Positions 39,301 to 47,928 of a stretch of DNA of 48,806 nucleotides are shown one piece after another. The number at the start of each line of letters is the position of its first letter. Position 1 is the first letter of the stretch. The notes beneath the pieces were generated by a model that saw only the letters and a list, made by a program, of their open reading frames with translations, was not told where the DNA came from and did no database searches. The translations under genes and the position numbers were made by a program. Source of the DNA: Kiritimatiellales bacterium (GTDB lineage Bacteria; Verrucomicrobiota; Kiritimatiellia; Kiritimatiellales; Tichowtungiaceae); NCBI GenBank assembly GCA_041656295.1, contig JBBADV010000019.1:1-48806 (forward strand), given 5' to 3'.

Positions 39301-42300
39301 GAAAAGCAACTCACTCGGCGATACACAGCAGGAAAAGAAAGTCTGGGAACGATTTAAAGAGTGGATCAATACAGAGTTCGGTCTGGATCTGCCGGAAACG
39401 ATTGCGGCGCGCAATGTGGCGCGTGTGGCGCAGGATATTCTGCAGTTTGCACACGGGTTTGATGTGCGTTATCCGGACGGCACGACGGTGAAACTGGAGC
39501 GCAAGACGTTCATCCGGCGCGAAGGGCAGTGGGTGAATGAAAAGGGCAAAGCGGTTAAAGACAAAGGACTGGTTGAAACGATTCAGAACGCGGCCGATGA
39601 GCAGATTCGTAAGCAGGAAGAGAAAGAGGCGCGTGAGTGGCGCAAAAAGAATGAAGCGCGTATTAAGCAGCTGATGGATGGCGATCCGATTATTCGCATG
39701 GTGATGGAGAACGGCGGGATTGCAATGCCGGAGTTAAAGCCGGGCGAATCGTATCCGGATGAATATGCGGCGATCCCGAAGCGGTTCCGCGGGAAAAAAG
39801 GCAAAGGGCTGGCGCTGGATGAAATGGCGGATGAGGTGGCGGCGCTGAGCAGGCAGGAGGCGGATTATTCAACATCGGAGCTGCGGGCTTATCTGGAGGC
39901 GTTTGAGGACAGCGTTCAGGGGCGGGAACAAGGACGCGAGAGTGCAAAGGAGCAGGCGGAGCTGGAGCAGCAGTTGCTGGATCAAGTGCAGCGCGGAGAG
40001 ATTACACCGGAGCAATATGAGCGCGCGATGACGGAGCTGGTGGATCCGCGATTCTCGATTGGCGGCGATCGGTTTGTTGACGCTTTGCATGACATTGCGG
40101 CGCCGGCACCGGAGGTTGAGTTCTCGCGCGAAGAATGGGGCAGACTGTTCCCTGATGGCCGGGTTGATACTCCTGTTGGTCAAGTAAAGCTCGGAGAGCA
40201 CCAGTTTGAAAAGCTCAAAGCAAAAAGGCGCAGTTGGCAACTGGGCATGATGCACAGCACTTTGACTGATCCAGCTGTGGTGATTGAGCAGCCAAGCGGT
40301 TCGTGGGCATTTTTAAAAGCATTTATTGACGGGGATAAAAAACGGCGGTTTCTGTCAGTTGCAATCAGTAAAGATGGTGAGCGCATTGTTATCACCAACC
40401 ACATGAAAAAAGAGAAACAGGTGGAGGTAATAATGCAAAACGGCAGGCTGGTCTTTCAGACCACCGCACTGAGCGAACGTTTAGGCTCGCCGCGGAACCA
40501 GCCTGCCAATGAGAATAAGACACCATCTGCCGGTGAGAGTCAACCCCGTTTTTCGGTCGCGCCACCGGTGGATACTCTGGAGTTCAAACGCTGGTTCGGA
40601 GATTCAAAAGTGGTGGATGCGTCCGGCAAGCCATTGGTGGTTTATCATGGGACTCATGCTGATTTTAATGAATTTTTAAAACAGGAAAATAAAAACGGTA
40701 CGCGGCTTGGTGAAGGGTTCTATTTTACAGCAGATCGCAGACTTGCGGAACGTTATGCCGGCAAAAGCGGTCGGGTTTTAGAAGTTTATTTAAAAGCGGA
40801 AAGACCGTTCCGTATCAGTGAAATGGCCGGCGCAGAGCGCGAAACAGCGTTAAGTCATGAAGGACATTATACAGAATTAGGATATGATTCATATTTTGAT
40901 CCGGATATGCACATAATTGTTGTTCATGATTCAACGCAGGTAAAAAGCGCAACGGACAACACCGGCACATTCGATCCCGGCAATCCAGACATTCGGTTTT
41001 CGGTTTCAGGAGATACAGAACTCCCGATTACTGCTCTGTCCGGCGAAAAAATTAATATTAAGCAGGCATACGAAATTTATAAAAAGATCCAAAACGCCGG
41101 CGATATATTAAATGAGGATGGCGGTTTTTATCTACGTTTTACCGGCTCCGGAAGACAAAAAACAGTCAACACTTTATCAACGTCTGGAATCCCCGGTGCG
41201 TTAAGTTTAATTGAAGCGTTGCCGGAAATTGCACGGACGGCAGTCGCGGTATATTCACATGACGATGCGCGCGGTGCATCTGAAATTGAGCGAATCAACC
41301 GGCTGTTTGCTCCGGTAATGCTGAATGGTGAGGTATATCGTGCAAAACTGACCGTCAAAAAAATAACTGATTATGACAAAAGCGGCGACGTTAGAAAACT
41401 GTACGATGTTGCTTTAGATGGAATAGATAAAGCTGACGTCAAATTAATCACCCATGCTGATAACAGCCTTGATGATAGCCCGTCAGCTTCAACCATCAAG
41501 CTAGATGATATGATGGCAGGGTACAAGGACAATCAGAGACGTTTTTCCTATCCTGATAATTTCAGTCCGGGAGCTCGGTTTTCCATCGAGCAGCGCAACG
41601 ATCCGTATCAATCAGCGGCGGTGTACATCGCAGGGCAGATTTATAACGGCGCGTTTAACGTAAAGCAGGGCAAAGGTAAACAGCGCGGACAGTGGTTTCC
41701 GAAAACGGATGCAGAGAAGGCGGCAGAAGTTCGCAATATTCTGAAAAGCATGGGCGCCGGCATGAATGATGCAGCGGTGAATGAAGTGCTTTCAATGGCG
41801 ACTGCTGCGGCAGCGGCGACACTGCGGCAGAAAAACAGTTTTAAGAACAATGCACAGGTGAGCCGGTTTATTCGCGATGAAATGGCGCGGCAGTGGTTTA
41901 ACCGGCAGGTTGAAGAGGTTTACCGCGCCGGGCGCGAGGGCGGGCGGATTGCGGCAATGGCGGCGGCGGAAGTTCGTTATGAACAGGAAAAGGCGGCGCA
42001 GATGCTGCTGACGTCGCGGGTGGGGATGAATGCCGAAAAGCTGCTGGAATACAATCTGGATCCGCGCCGTCTGCTGGAAAAGCTCGATCTGGAGGTGGCA
42101 GAGCGTAAACCGCCGGCAGAGCTTTTGAAACGAAAACCGCTTTCTGATGCGGAGTTTGAGAAGGCGGTTGAATCCGGTACGCCGATCGTGCGGGATTTAA
42201 ACGGAGAAACGGAGCAGATTTATAAAGTCAGGGTCGATGATTTCATGTTCAGGCTGCGCAGCGCAGTGGTGATGGAACTGCAAAAAGAGGGCGTGATTGG

Positions 42301-45148
42301 CCCTGTGCGCTTTTCATCACTTGCAATGTGTTCACCGGTAGCGGTGGCGGAATTCAGGCAAACGCTGAAAACCATTTTAGGGCAAATGGCGGCGGATCTG
42401 ACGTATGGATTCCGGCGGGATGTGATTGAGCGCCGGATTAACTCGCTGGACAATGTTAAACTTGGCAGTGCGCTGGAGAGACGGGCGTCAATCATTCTGC
42501 AGCAGATGTTAAATGCGCAGGATTATGAGACGCTGCAGGGGCAGATTGATCATGTGCTGGAGGTTACGAAGCAGTTTAGCGGGCATTTGAAATACCGGCA
42601 GCAGGAGATCAGCCGGGCGGTGAATGCGCGGGCAACAAAAATGTTCCGGCATATTCGCGGGACGACCGACCATGCCGGTGTTCTGTTTATGTCTCCGGCG
42701 GCGGTGGAAACAGAGATGCAGATGTTGCACGACCGGATCAATAATCCGAATACACTGCGCGCCGCGTTTCCGGAAGGAACGGATTTGGATGACGCACTGC
42801 AGGATACGATTGACCGGTATAACATGCTGGAGCGGTTTGGCGCATTTAAATATAAAAAACCGGCGGAACGGGCGGATGCCGTCAACTGGCTGAATGAACG
42901 GCTGGAGTCTGAGTTAAAGGCGCAGGAGGAACGCCGTGAGAAAGTAAAGGCGGAAGCCGGGAAGATTCAGGCGGCGCTCATAAAAACGCTGCCGCGCCGT
43001 AAAACAGAGGGGTATAATAAACGCTCGCCGAAAGAGTGGTGGGCGGATGGAAACTCTCAGGTTTACATGATCGAGCACCGTCTGCTGGAGCTGGTCAATT
43101 ATGGCAAAGGTGCTGATCGAAAAGCGGCGCAGGAGTTAATGCAGAAAATATCCTTTGATATTGCGAGCGCAAACTTCCAGAAAAACAACAGTACGGCGAA
43201 TGATAATCTGGCATTCGGCGAAGCCTTACGGCGGATTTACGGTGTCCGGTTTGCCGAAAACGAAGTCCGGGCGCTGATGACGCCGAGCGAAGAGTTTCAG
43301 CGGTTCAGCCTGTATGGCCAGAAGCTGAGCCGCGCACAGATTCTGCAGATGCTGGGAATGCTGGCACAGCAGGATATACGCAGCCGCGCCGAAGCGATTG
43401 CGGAAATTGGTGATGTGCTGAAAGCAATGCACGGCGGGGATGTTGTTAAGTATATTAAACGGCACGGCATTGAGGCGGTTGCAGAAAGCCTGTATCAGGA
43501 TGCAGATGAGTTTATAAAATACCGGCTGAAAAACGGCATGGAGCTGTCCGGCTATCAGGTGTATCAGGCGGTGCGCGCGGTACAGGAGGGTTCTTTTCTG
43601 GCTCAGCGTTTGGCAATGGAGAGCGAAATGATTGCCGCGCTGCGGAAAGTGAGCCCGAAGGATTTTGAACTGCTGAACTGGTTTCGTGATTATTACCGCC
43701 AGAACCGCCCGGAGCTGAGTGAAGTCAACAAACAGATTACCGGCTTTGTGATTCAGCCTCCCGATCCGCTCTACATTCCGGCCAAGGTGGACTATATGGC
43801 GCCGCCGATGTCGTCGCTGCATGTTACAATGCCGGTGGTTCCTCCAAGTCTGACGCCGCGCGTGTTCAGCACACGTGACCTTGATGAGAGCGCAGATATT
43901 GTGAGCATTTATATGCGGCGGCTGGAATCGAACCAGCATTTTATTAAATTTGCAGGAATCCATCAGCAGGTCGCACGGATTTTTAACGATCAGAAACTGA
44001 TGAAGGCGATCGAGCTGACGCACGGGGCTCGGTTTGCAGAGCAGCTGATAACACATTTAAGAGATACGATCAGCGGCCAGCCGGTGACCAGCGGCCGGAT
44101 GGAGGCTATTGACAGTCTGGTGAATTTCTTTTCCGTTACACGGCTGGGCTGGAATCTCAGCCTGTTCCCGAAACAGGTTACAAGTATTCCCTCATTTGCG
44201 ATGTATGTGCCGGGATGGGATTTCATGCGCCATATTGCGACAGCGTTCACCCCGGAGGGCATAGCAACGATGCGCGAAATCATGAACAGCGAGCATGCTA
44301 AAACGCGCCGGCGCGAAGGGTTCACGCAGGTTGATCGCGAAATTCTTTCCGGTTTAAACGAAAAGGGAATGACGTTCTGGGAAGGATATAAGCGCTTTGG
44401 GCGGTTCCCGACCGAGTATGGCGACATTATGCCGACGCTGATTTTTGGGCAGGGTTATTATCGCGCCATGCTGAATGATGCCGCACAGCAGGGAATGAAA
44501 GGCGAAGAGGCAAAGTCATGGGCAATGGATCAGCTGTGGCGTCTGGTTGAGATGAGTCAGCAGTCCGGCAGCATTATGAATATGCCCGAATGGCAGCGCC
44601 ACGGCGGGAGCTTTGGGCGCGCACTGGGTCAACTTCTTTCAACGCCGTCACAGTTCTGGGCAAAGCAGGTATTTGACTGGCGGGCATGGCGGGCGGCGCT
44701 TGAGGTTGAGGGGTTTGGGTCAGATAGAGAAAGCGCCGCTCGTGCGCAATTCCTCAAGACCTCCTTTATCAACCATGTTCTGCTGGCCGGACTTTATAAT
44801 GCTGTGTCGATAGCGTGGCGCGGGATGCTGGGCGAGCCGCCCGACGAGAAAGATTTTATACAGCTGGTTGAAAGCATCCTTGTCGGGCCGTGGAGCGGAA
44901 TCCTTGTGATTGGTGCGATTCAGGAGGGAATGGCGCATGGTCTTCTGACGGGCGAAAGCGGTTTTGGCGGCGGTGAGATGATTCCGATTGCCGGGCTGGC
45001 GGCAGATGCACAGACAATCGGCGCGGCGGTGAACGCGGCTCTTTATGGCGACTGGGGCGAGGTGTGGAAAGAGCTGGAGAAAATAATGAAGGGCGCCGTG
45101 CCGCCATACCGTGACGTGAAGAAGGCGTACGAAAATTATTTAGAGTGA
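36389..45148 (+). CDS. Giant polyvalent protein (2919 residues) in the ejection-protein position
   Basis: It occupies the place of T7 gp16 but no lysozyme domain is visible at the N-terminus (KLPEGFVPIELPEGFEPITP). From left: a helical region to about 700; a zincin-like metallopeptidase with HEAAGH (912-917); a barnase/EndoU/RelE-fold nuclease-like domain (about 1245-1370, VDTPVGQVKLGEHQFEKLKA); an ADP-ribosyltransferase (about 1394-1540, VYHGTHADFNEF, GFYFTADRRLAERYA); a polyvalent-protein-associated domain (about 1545-1715, KLYDVALDGIDKAD); then long helical regions and a hydrophobic C-terminal part (about 2800-2890). Arg-Phe-Ser occurs at 701, 1221, 1387, 1536, 1718, 1730 and 1974, mostly at domain joins, like processing sites. 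It would be injected with the DNA, delivering enzymes that attack host targets early in infection. Confidence 0.8.
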   Translation: MGKLPEGFVPIELPEGFEPITPDQHVSFGSAMPRDPLKQIYDYTKSGKYIPEKERTALVRSVISAWGFDTDGVDFDAPPTLVEREPNRNPSSYTGLMGGMSVPRLVRSTDDLIKQALGKPMSIEEAEKEILGRLGRIYDDTELQRALRMPVDKLTDIAVEKEDSKRKKENAKLYSGLYAGVNAGLPPGVTVPVPAHMMERYKKESKKPVDRDNPTETTAAVETELNERFGRSPADMIQEAQRVLTRKEQEIWLAVLSGARGEGEQGVSDVVNAYRDELLAMSPDAYSWGLSMALAMVPESDAGFVRRILPSATAQMSRRWENTFRSMRNLGSDLFDISTMAARIGRELESRFPIEKLLDENGGVRPEVAEDAVAAVVKLMRRKEAPRGASGQDYAARKRQTERMEKDARELLENFSETLLPAYQQARLDRIKYGAAAVAAPQYKRLNWLAETTLEGIGTTVDMVSLAMLAQIPVVGVPLMMASTYGSFQAELEQRLVYDHKMNLSDARLISAIAAVPYAISEQSEIFTFGKAPNLARYIGKKSAPKEFLYAFGNYYRRAVWPELREEYIQAGIEFAAMETARLFFESEGIEFTDNLRDAVIDARQATAIMPFVTAAGGFSSSMAQAAREGTLRAFVPMEFRDAIHSIKSPAGVYESVQKARRALNAMDEQGLRTDQYPDSIVQQVRLMDMLGMVPDSGSVRFSSQQNDDGTFSGRWHATAMGADGKLQIVEGSAGENFSTSQEAVSGAEALFKTINPELYAKAQETSNTSPEAIENSLKEYLQQQGYEDPGGALDGIRNQMQYVDAIMARQQLAIEGYKQQLEHELAQEDETDVFIGPKFGLVQGDMDAYGSALGLKTVYVETQQEAIDQFPELAKQAKGEKIKAVNLDGRTIVLVGENLENAQDAREQWWHEAAGHRGLDLNPKAQRFLDSVKKELGMDFIKSQVPEFYHNQTDSEIVAEYLSRLVGLAGKSNSLGDTQQEKKVWERFKEWINTEFGLDLPETIAARNVARVAQDILQFAHGFDVRYPDGTTVKLERKTFIRREGQWVNEKGKAVKDKGLVETIQNAADEQIRKQEEKEAREWRKKNEARIKQLMDGDPIIRMVMENGGIAMPELKPGESYPDEYAAIPKRFRGKKGKGLALDEMADEVAALSRQEADYSTSELRAYLEAFEDSVQGREQGRESAKEQAELEQQLLDQVQRGEITPEQYERAMTELVDPRFSIGGDRFVDALHDIAAPAPEVEFSREEWGRLFPDGRVDTPVGQVKLGEHQFEKLKAKRRSWQLGMMHSTLTDPAVVIEQPSGSWAFLKAFIDGDKKRRFLSVAISKDGERIVITNHMKKEKQVEVIMQNGRLVFQTTALSERLGSPRNQPANENKTPSAGESQPRFSVAPPVDTLEFKRWFGDSKVVDASGKPLVVYHGTHADFNEFLKQENKNGTRLGEGFYFTADRRLAERYAGKSGRVLEVYLKAERPFRISEMAGAERETALSHEGHYTELGYDSYFDPDMHIIVVHDSTQVKSATDNTGTFDPGNPDIRFSVSGDTELPITALSGEKINIKQAYEIYKKIQNAGDILNEDGGFYLRFTGSGRQKTVNTLSTSGIPGALSLIEALPEIARTAVAVYSHDDARGASEIERINRLFAPVMLNGEVYRAKLTVKKITDYDKSGDVRKLYDVALDGIDKADVKLITHADNSLDDSPSASTIKLDDMMAGYKDNQRRFSYPDNFSPGARFSIEQRNDPYQSAAVYIAGQIYNGAFNVKQGKGKQRGQWFPKTDAEKAAEVRNILKSMGAGMNDAAVNEVLSMATAAAAATLRQKNSFKNNAQVSRFIRDEMARQWFNRQVEEVYRAGREGGRIAAMAAAEVRYEQEKAAQMLLTSRVGMNAEKLLEYNLDPRRLLEKLDLEVAERKPPAELLKRKPLSDAEFEKAVESGTPIVRDLNGETEQIYKVRVDDFMFRLRSAVVMELQKEGVIGPVRFSSLAMCSPVAVAEFRQTLKTILGQMAADLTYGFRRDVIERRINSLDNVKLGSALERRASIILQQMLNAQDYETLQGQIDHVLEVTKQFSGHLKYRQQEISRAVNARATKMFRHIRGTTDHAGVLFMSPAAVETEMQMLHDRINNPNTLRAAFPEGTDLDDALQDTIDRYNMLERFGAFKYKKPAERADAVNWLNERLESELKAQEERREKVKAEAGKIQAALIKTLPRRKTEGYNKRSPKEWWADGNSQVYMIEHRLLELVNYGKGADRKAAQELMQKISFDIASANFQKNNSTANDNLAFGEALRRIYGVRFAENEVRALMTPSEEFQRFSLYGQKLSRAQILQMLGMLAQQDIRSRAEAIAEIGDVLKAMHGGDVVKYIKRHGIEAVAESLYQDADEFIKYRLKNGMELSGYQVYQAVRAVQEGSFLAQRLAMESEMIAALRKVSPKDFELLNWFRDYYRQNRPELSEVNKQITGFVIQPPDPLYIPAKVDYMAPPMSSLHVTMPVVPPSLTPRVFSTRDLDESADIVSIYMRRLESNQHFIKFAGIHQQVARIFNDQKLMKAIELTHGARFAEQLITHLRDTISGQPVTSGRMEAIDSLVNFFSVTRLGWNLSLFPKQVTSIPSFAMYVPGWDFMRHIATAFTPEGIATMREIMNSEHAKTRRREGFTQVDREILSGLNEKGMTFWEGYKRFGRFPTEYGDIMPTLIFGQGYYRAMLNDAAQQGMKGEEAKSWAMDQLWRLVEMSQQSGSIMNMPEWQRHGGSFGRALGQLLSTPSQFWAKQVFDWRAWRAALEVEGFGSDRESAARAQFLKTSFINHVLLAGLYNAVSIAWRGMLGEPPDEKDFIQLVESILVGPWSGILVIGAIQEGMAHGLLTGESGFGGGEMIPIAGLAADAQTIGAAVNAALYGDWGEVWKELEKIMKGAVPPYRDVKKAYENYLE

Positions 45149-45150
45149 GA

Positions 45151-45170
45151 TGCGTATATAGGGCGGAGGA
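45151..45170. promoter_or_regulatory. TGCGTATATAGGGCGGAGGA motif, copy 4
   Basis: It starts two bases after the giant gene's stop and includes the GGAGGA ribosome site of the next gene. It matches 28540-28558 over 19 bases, which is too long for chance. It may carry a late promoter (TATATA as -10) or be a mobile SD cassette. Confidence 0.45.
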
Positions 45171-45177
45171 GTTTTTT

Positions 45178-45663
45178 ATGAAAAAGATGTTATTTGCAGT
45201 TATGTGCCTTTGTGCCTTTGTTCCTATGTGCCTATCTGCTGCGCAGTGGACAATGACAATTACCGGATCAACCCGGTGTATTCCGCGTAAGGATATTGCA
45301 CGCGAAAAAACTGTTGCACCGTGGGAAGCCGGGGAGGTTTCTGCCGGGGATTATGTGATTTCAAGTGCCGCCCGGTATTATATGGCGACCTCGTCCGGCA
45401 CTGCATCGGTTGAGCCGGCGCACCGGAGCGGTCACGTTACCGGCGCAGATGGAATCGGCTGGATTGTGGTGACAGATACGTTTGGCGAAAATGGCGTGAT
45501 CGCGTGTGTAATGACAGATACAGCAGCGCACTATAACCTGAACGCAGCAGCTTCCACGAATGCCCCCTGGATGGTGAGACAGATTTACGATCCGCAGCGC
45601 GGCGCATGGTATTTTACTCCGATGGGCGGCGGCACGGCCATTATTTCTTTTCTTGAACTGTAA
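45178..45663 (+). CDS. Secreted protein whose signal peptide is repeat-derived
   Basis: This is 161 residues from the ATG at 45178, seven bases after GGAGGA. The signal peptide MKKMLFAVMCLCAFVPMCLS (cleavage near AAQ) is encoded by the complementary strand of the GGCACAAAGGCACA repeat family. The mature part is beta-rich (SAGDYVISSAARYYMATSSG, GTASVEPAHRSGHVTGADGI, GIGWIVVTDTFGENGVIACV) and resembles small carbohydrate-binding or tail-accessory domains; no family was named. Position before the fibre-like gene fits a surface or tail role. Confidence 0.6.
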   Translation: MKKMLFAVMCLCAFVPMCLSAAQWTMTITGSTRCIPRKDIAREKTVAPWEAGEVSAGDYVISSAARYYMATSSGTASVEPAHRSGHVTGADGIGWIVVTDTFGENGVIACVMTDTAAHYNLNAAASTNAPWMVRQIYDPQRGAWYFTPMGGGTAIISFLEL

Positions 45664-45677
45664 TCTGGGAGAAATCA

Positions 45678-47012
45678 ATGAAGTCATTTTACTATCTGCT
45701 GACCATTGCTTTTTTATACCAGTGCCAACCGTTGCCGGCGCAAACGCTTGGCGTTGAATCGCTGCCCGGAAAGCCCGGGGCAATCCCAGTTTATGTTAAC
45801 CCGGGTCTGCTTGGAGATTCGGGGATAATGGCTGAGGACATCCCTACGCTGGAGCAGTTTAACTCTTTGTCGAACGCAGTCAAAGGGAAGGTAGACAACT
45901 CCGGCGGCACCGCCACAAATCTGACGGTGGCTGGAACGTTTAAAACGGCGGAGGTGACTAGCGAGAACGATTTAGTGCTAACCTCCTCGATGATTTCTGG
46001 GACATATCAATCAAGGATATACTTGTCGCCTTTGGATTCCGTTCGCCCGCTATATTTTTACGAAGACGCTTCTGGTGATGATTGGGTTTCACTCTATACC
46101 GAGCTTGCACTGCTGGAGGACGTGGGGGAGGTTTCCGGTGAGATTGACGCGGTGATAGGTGAGATCGGGCTATGCAAACAGGTTACGAGTCCGCGCCTTG
46201 AGGTCGTGAGCAACCGTTTAATAACGGTGGAGCAGGAGGTTGAGTGGACGACTAATAAGGTGTGGGAGTTTGGTGCGGCGACGAATTGGATTCATCCGTC
46301 GCGGTTGGAGTATGGGAAGAGCTACGCTTTGTTAAATAAGTCTTTAGAGGAAAGCACATGGTCGAACGCGATTTTTCTTTTTGATGCGGCACTGCCTGCA
46401 TACAAAGCCGGACAGACGACCGCCCGCTGGCTGGACTGGAGTCCTGAAAAAATGGACATGGTTCAACCGACCGTGGCACGACAGCCTGCTCTAACGAACA
46501 CTGCATCTGGCGTGGCGTACTATTTTGATGGAGCAGACGACCGGCTCTATACGCAGGGCAACATAAACATTGGAACAAATGATTTTTTAATCGAAGTTGA
46601 AATGGAGTTTTTGGAAACGATTACGACAAACAATATGTACGTAAACTTTTATGGTTATGGGACAGGCATAGGTTCCGCAACTAACGGCTATATTGTCGCA
46701 CTCCATACTTATTCTTCCGACAATCTGCGAGCGATCGTCGGCAACACTGCGTTGAGCCCTGTGTCGTACATGTCGGAGAATATTGGGAAAGTTGGAAGTT
46801 TAGTTGGAACAGGATTTCGGCGTGTGTGGTTTAAGAAGATAGGCACGGTGCTTACTGCCGGAATTGATGGCGATATTAAAGCTACAGCGACGGCACCGGA
46901 AGAACTGCCGGTGATGCAAAATGTACCGTTTTATTTCGGGAATCCGGCGACGCCTCAACCGCCCGCGTTCAATGTTCGCAAAGCAAAAATCATCGTAGGA
47001 GATGTGCAATGA
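45678..47012 (+). CDS. Secreted LamG-like tail-fibre or surface protein
   Basis: This is 444 residues after GGGAGAA. MKSFYYLLTIAFLYQCQPLP and AQT form a signal peptide. GTATNLTVAGTFKTAEVTSE has the repeat style of tail-fibre shafts, and a coiled region (QEVEWTTNKVWEFGA) follows. The second half has ASGVAYYFDGADDRLYTQGN, IGTNDFLIEVEMEF and VWFKKIGTVLTAGIDGDIKA, the jelly-roll of LamG/concanavalin-type sugar-binding domains. A fibre is expected here, but a cytoplasmic virion fibre should not have a signal peptide. It may be an exported receptor blocker. The stop overlaps the next ATG. Confidence 0.65.
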   Translation: MKSFYYLLTIAFLYQCQPLPAQTLGVESLPGKPGAIPVYVNPGLLGDSGIMAEDIPTLEQFNSLSNAVKGKVDNSGGTATNLTVAGTFKTAEVTSENDLVLTSSMISGTYQSRIYLSPLDSVRPLYFYEDASGDDWVSLYTELALLEDVGEVSGEIDAVIGEIGLCKQVTSPRLEVVSNRLITVEQEVEWTTNKVWEFGAATNWIHPSRLEYGKSYALLNKSLEESTWSNAIFLFDAALPAYKAGQTTARWLDWSPEKMDMVQPTVARQPALTNTASGVAYYFDGADDRLYTQGNINIGTNDFLIEVEMEFLETITTNNMYVNFYGYGTGIGSATNGYIVALHTYSSDNLRAIVGNTALSPVSYMSENIGKVGSLVGTGFRRVWFKKIGTVLTAGIDGDIKATATAPEELPVMQNVPFYFGNPATPQPPAFNVRKAKIIVGDVQ

Positions 47013-47368
47013 AGAAACTGATTACACTGATTTTAATTTCATCGCTGACGGCGTTCTCTGCTCCGGTGCTGGTGCTTGGAAAAGCTGATTCAGATGCGGC
47101 AGAGAAGTCCATCATCGGCGGCAACTATGTACGTTCGCAAGGTGGTACAGTGTGGCTGGTCGGCTGGTGGGTTCAGCCGGATTTTAGCCTTCTGCCGGAG
47201 AGCGATACACATGCAAATATAGACATTGCCGAAGCACCGGCGTTCATCACCGGCTCTACAGGTTCGGCAACGATCTCCGGAGTTGTCGATTATCACACCG
47301 CGCTTTCAACGCTGGGGCTGTCGCAATGCGATGAGGAAGGCAATGACCTGGAAGGCGGTGAAGGATGA
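47009..47368 (+). CDS. Small secreted protein
   Basis: This is 119 residues coupled to the previous gene (ATGA). MKKLITLILISSLTAFSAP is a signal peptide. The mature part (VRSQGGTVWLVGWWVQPDFS, AFITGSTGSATISGVVDYHT) has no family match known to me. It forms a third consecutive secreted product together with the two genes before it. Confidence 0.55.
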   Translation: MKKLITLILISSLTAFSAPVLVLGKADSDAAEKSIIGGNYVRSQGGTVWLVGWWVQPDFSLLPESDTHANIDIAEAPAFITGSTGSATISGVVDYHTALSTLGLSQCDEEGNDLEGGEG

Positions 47369-47676
47369 ACCGGTGTCAATCTCTTCCAGTGTTAGTGTGG
47401 CTCTTGGTGGTGATTTCAACATCCGTGATGGCGGTGGGGATTGATGTACTGGATAGAGCCAATGAGCTTTCATGCTCAAGCGCGCCGACGCTGTTAAGCT
47501 TCATGGTGCTCGTGGAAGGCTTTGCGCTTTCCATGTTATGGCGAGCCTTGAGACAGGCTGAGGCAAAGAATGTTGAACGGATGGAGCGGTATAATGAAAC
47601 GCTTGAGAAGGTGCTTACAGAAAACAATAAGGCAATCAGCGATTTAAGACTGACGATTGCCGAAGCGAAGAAGTAA
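47365..47676 (+). CDS. Holin candidate
   Basis: This is 103 residues. Two hydrophobic helices are seen: VLVWLLVVISTSVMAVGID (about 9-27) and TLLSFMVLVEGFALSMLWRA (about 42-61), then a charged coiled coil (LRQAEAKNVERMERYNETLE) facing the cytoplasm. Size, two helices and position before spanin-like genes fit a class II holin that forms holes in the inner membrane at lysis. A membrane adaptor role cannot be excluded. ATGA overlap with the previous gene. Confidence 0.55.
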   Translation: MNRCQSLPVLVWLLVVISTSVMAVGIDVLDRANELSCSSAPTLLSFMVLVEGFALSMLWRALRQAEAKNVERMERYNETLEKVLTENNKAISDLRLTIAEAKK

Positions 47677-47692
47677 GAGAGGACACGCAGAT

Positions 47693-47926
47693 ATGAAGAA
47701 GTTATGGAACGCAGTAAAAAAAGCATGGTCGCTGGTCGGTGAAAAAATAATCGAGGCGGCGATGGGCTATGTGACGCCTGAAAAAATGATCGGCTTGCAG
47801 ATTCGCGGGCTGAAAAAATTAAAAGCACGCATCGAGAAAAGCAAAAACACGAAAGACGATGTTCTTTTGCCATCTATCAACGCAACGATTGATGCGCTCG
47901 AAAAAGCTGTCCCGCAAGGTGCTTAA
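47693..47926 (+). CDS. Small basic helical protein in the lysis region
   Basis: This is 77 residues from the ATG at 47693 (GAGAGGACACGCAGAT upstream). It is amphipathic and Lys-rich (KKLWNAVKKAWSLVGEKIIE, GLKKLKARIEKSKNTKDDVL). The N-terminal helix looks membrane-active. It sits where an endolysin or holin partner would be, but has no lysozyme motif. Function unknown. Confidence 0.5.
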   Translation: MKKLWNAVKKAWSLVGEKIIEAAMGYVTPEKMIGLQIRGLKKLKARIEKSKNTKDDVLLPSINATIDALEKAVPQGA

Positions 47927-47928
47927 TA

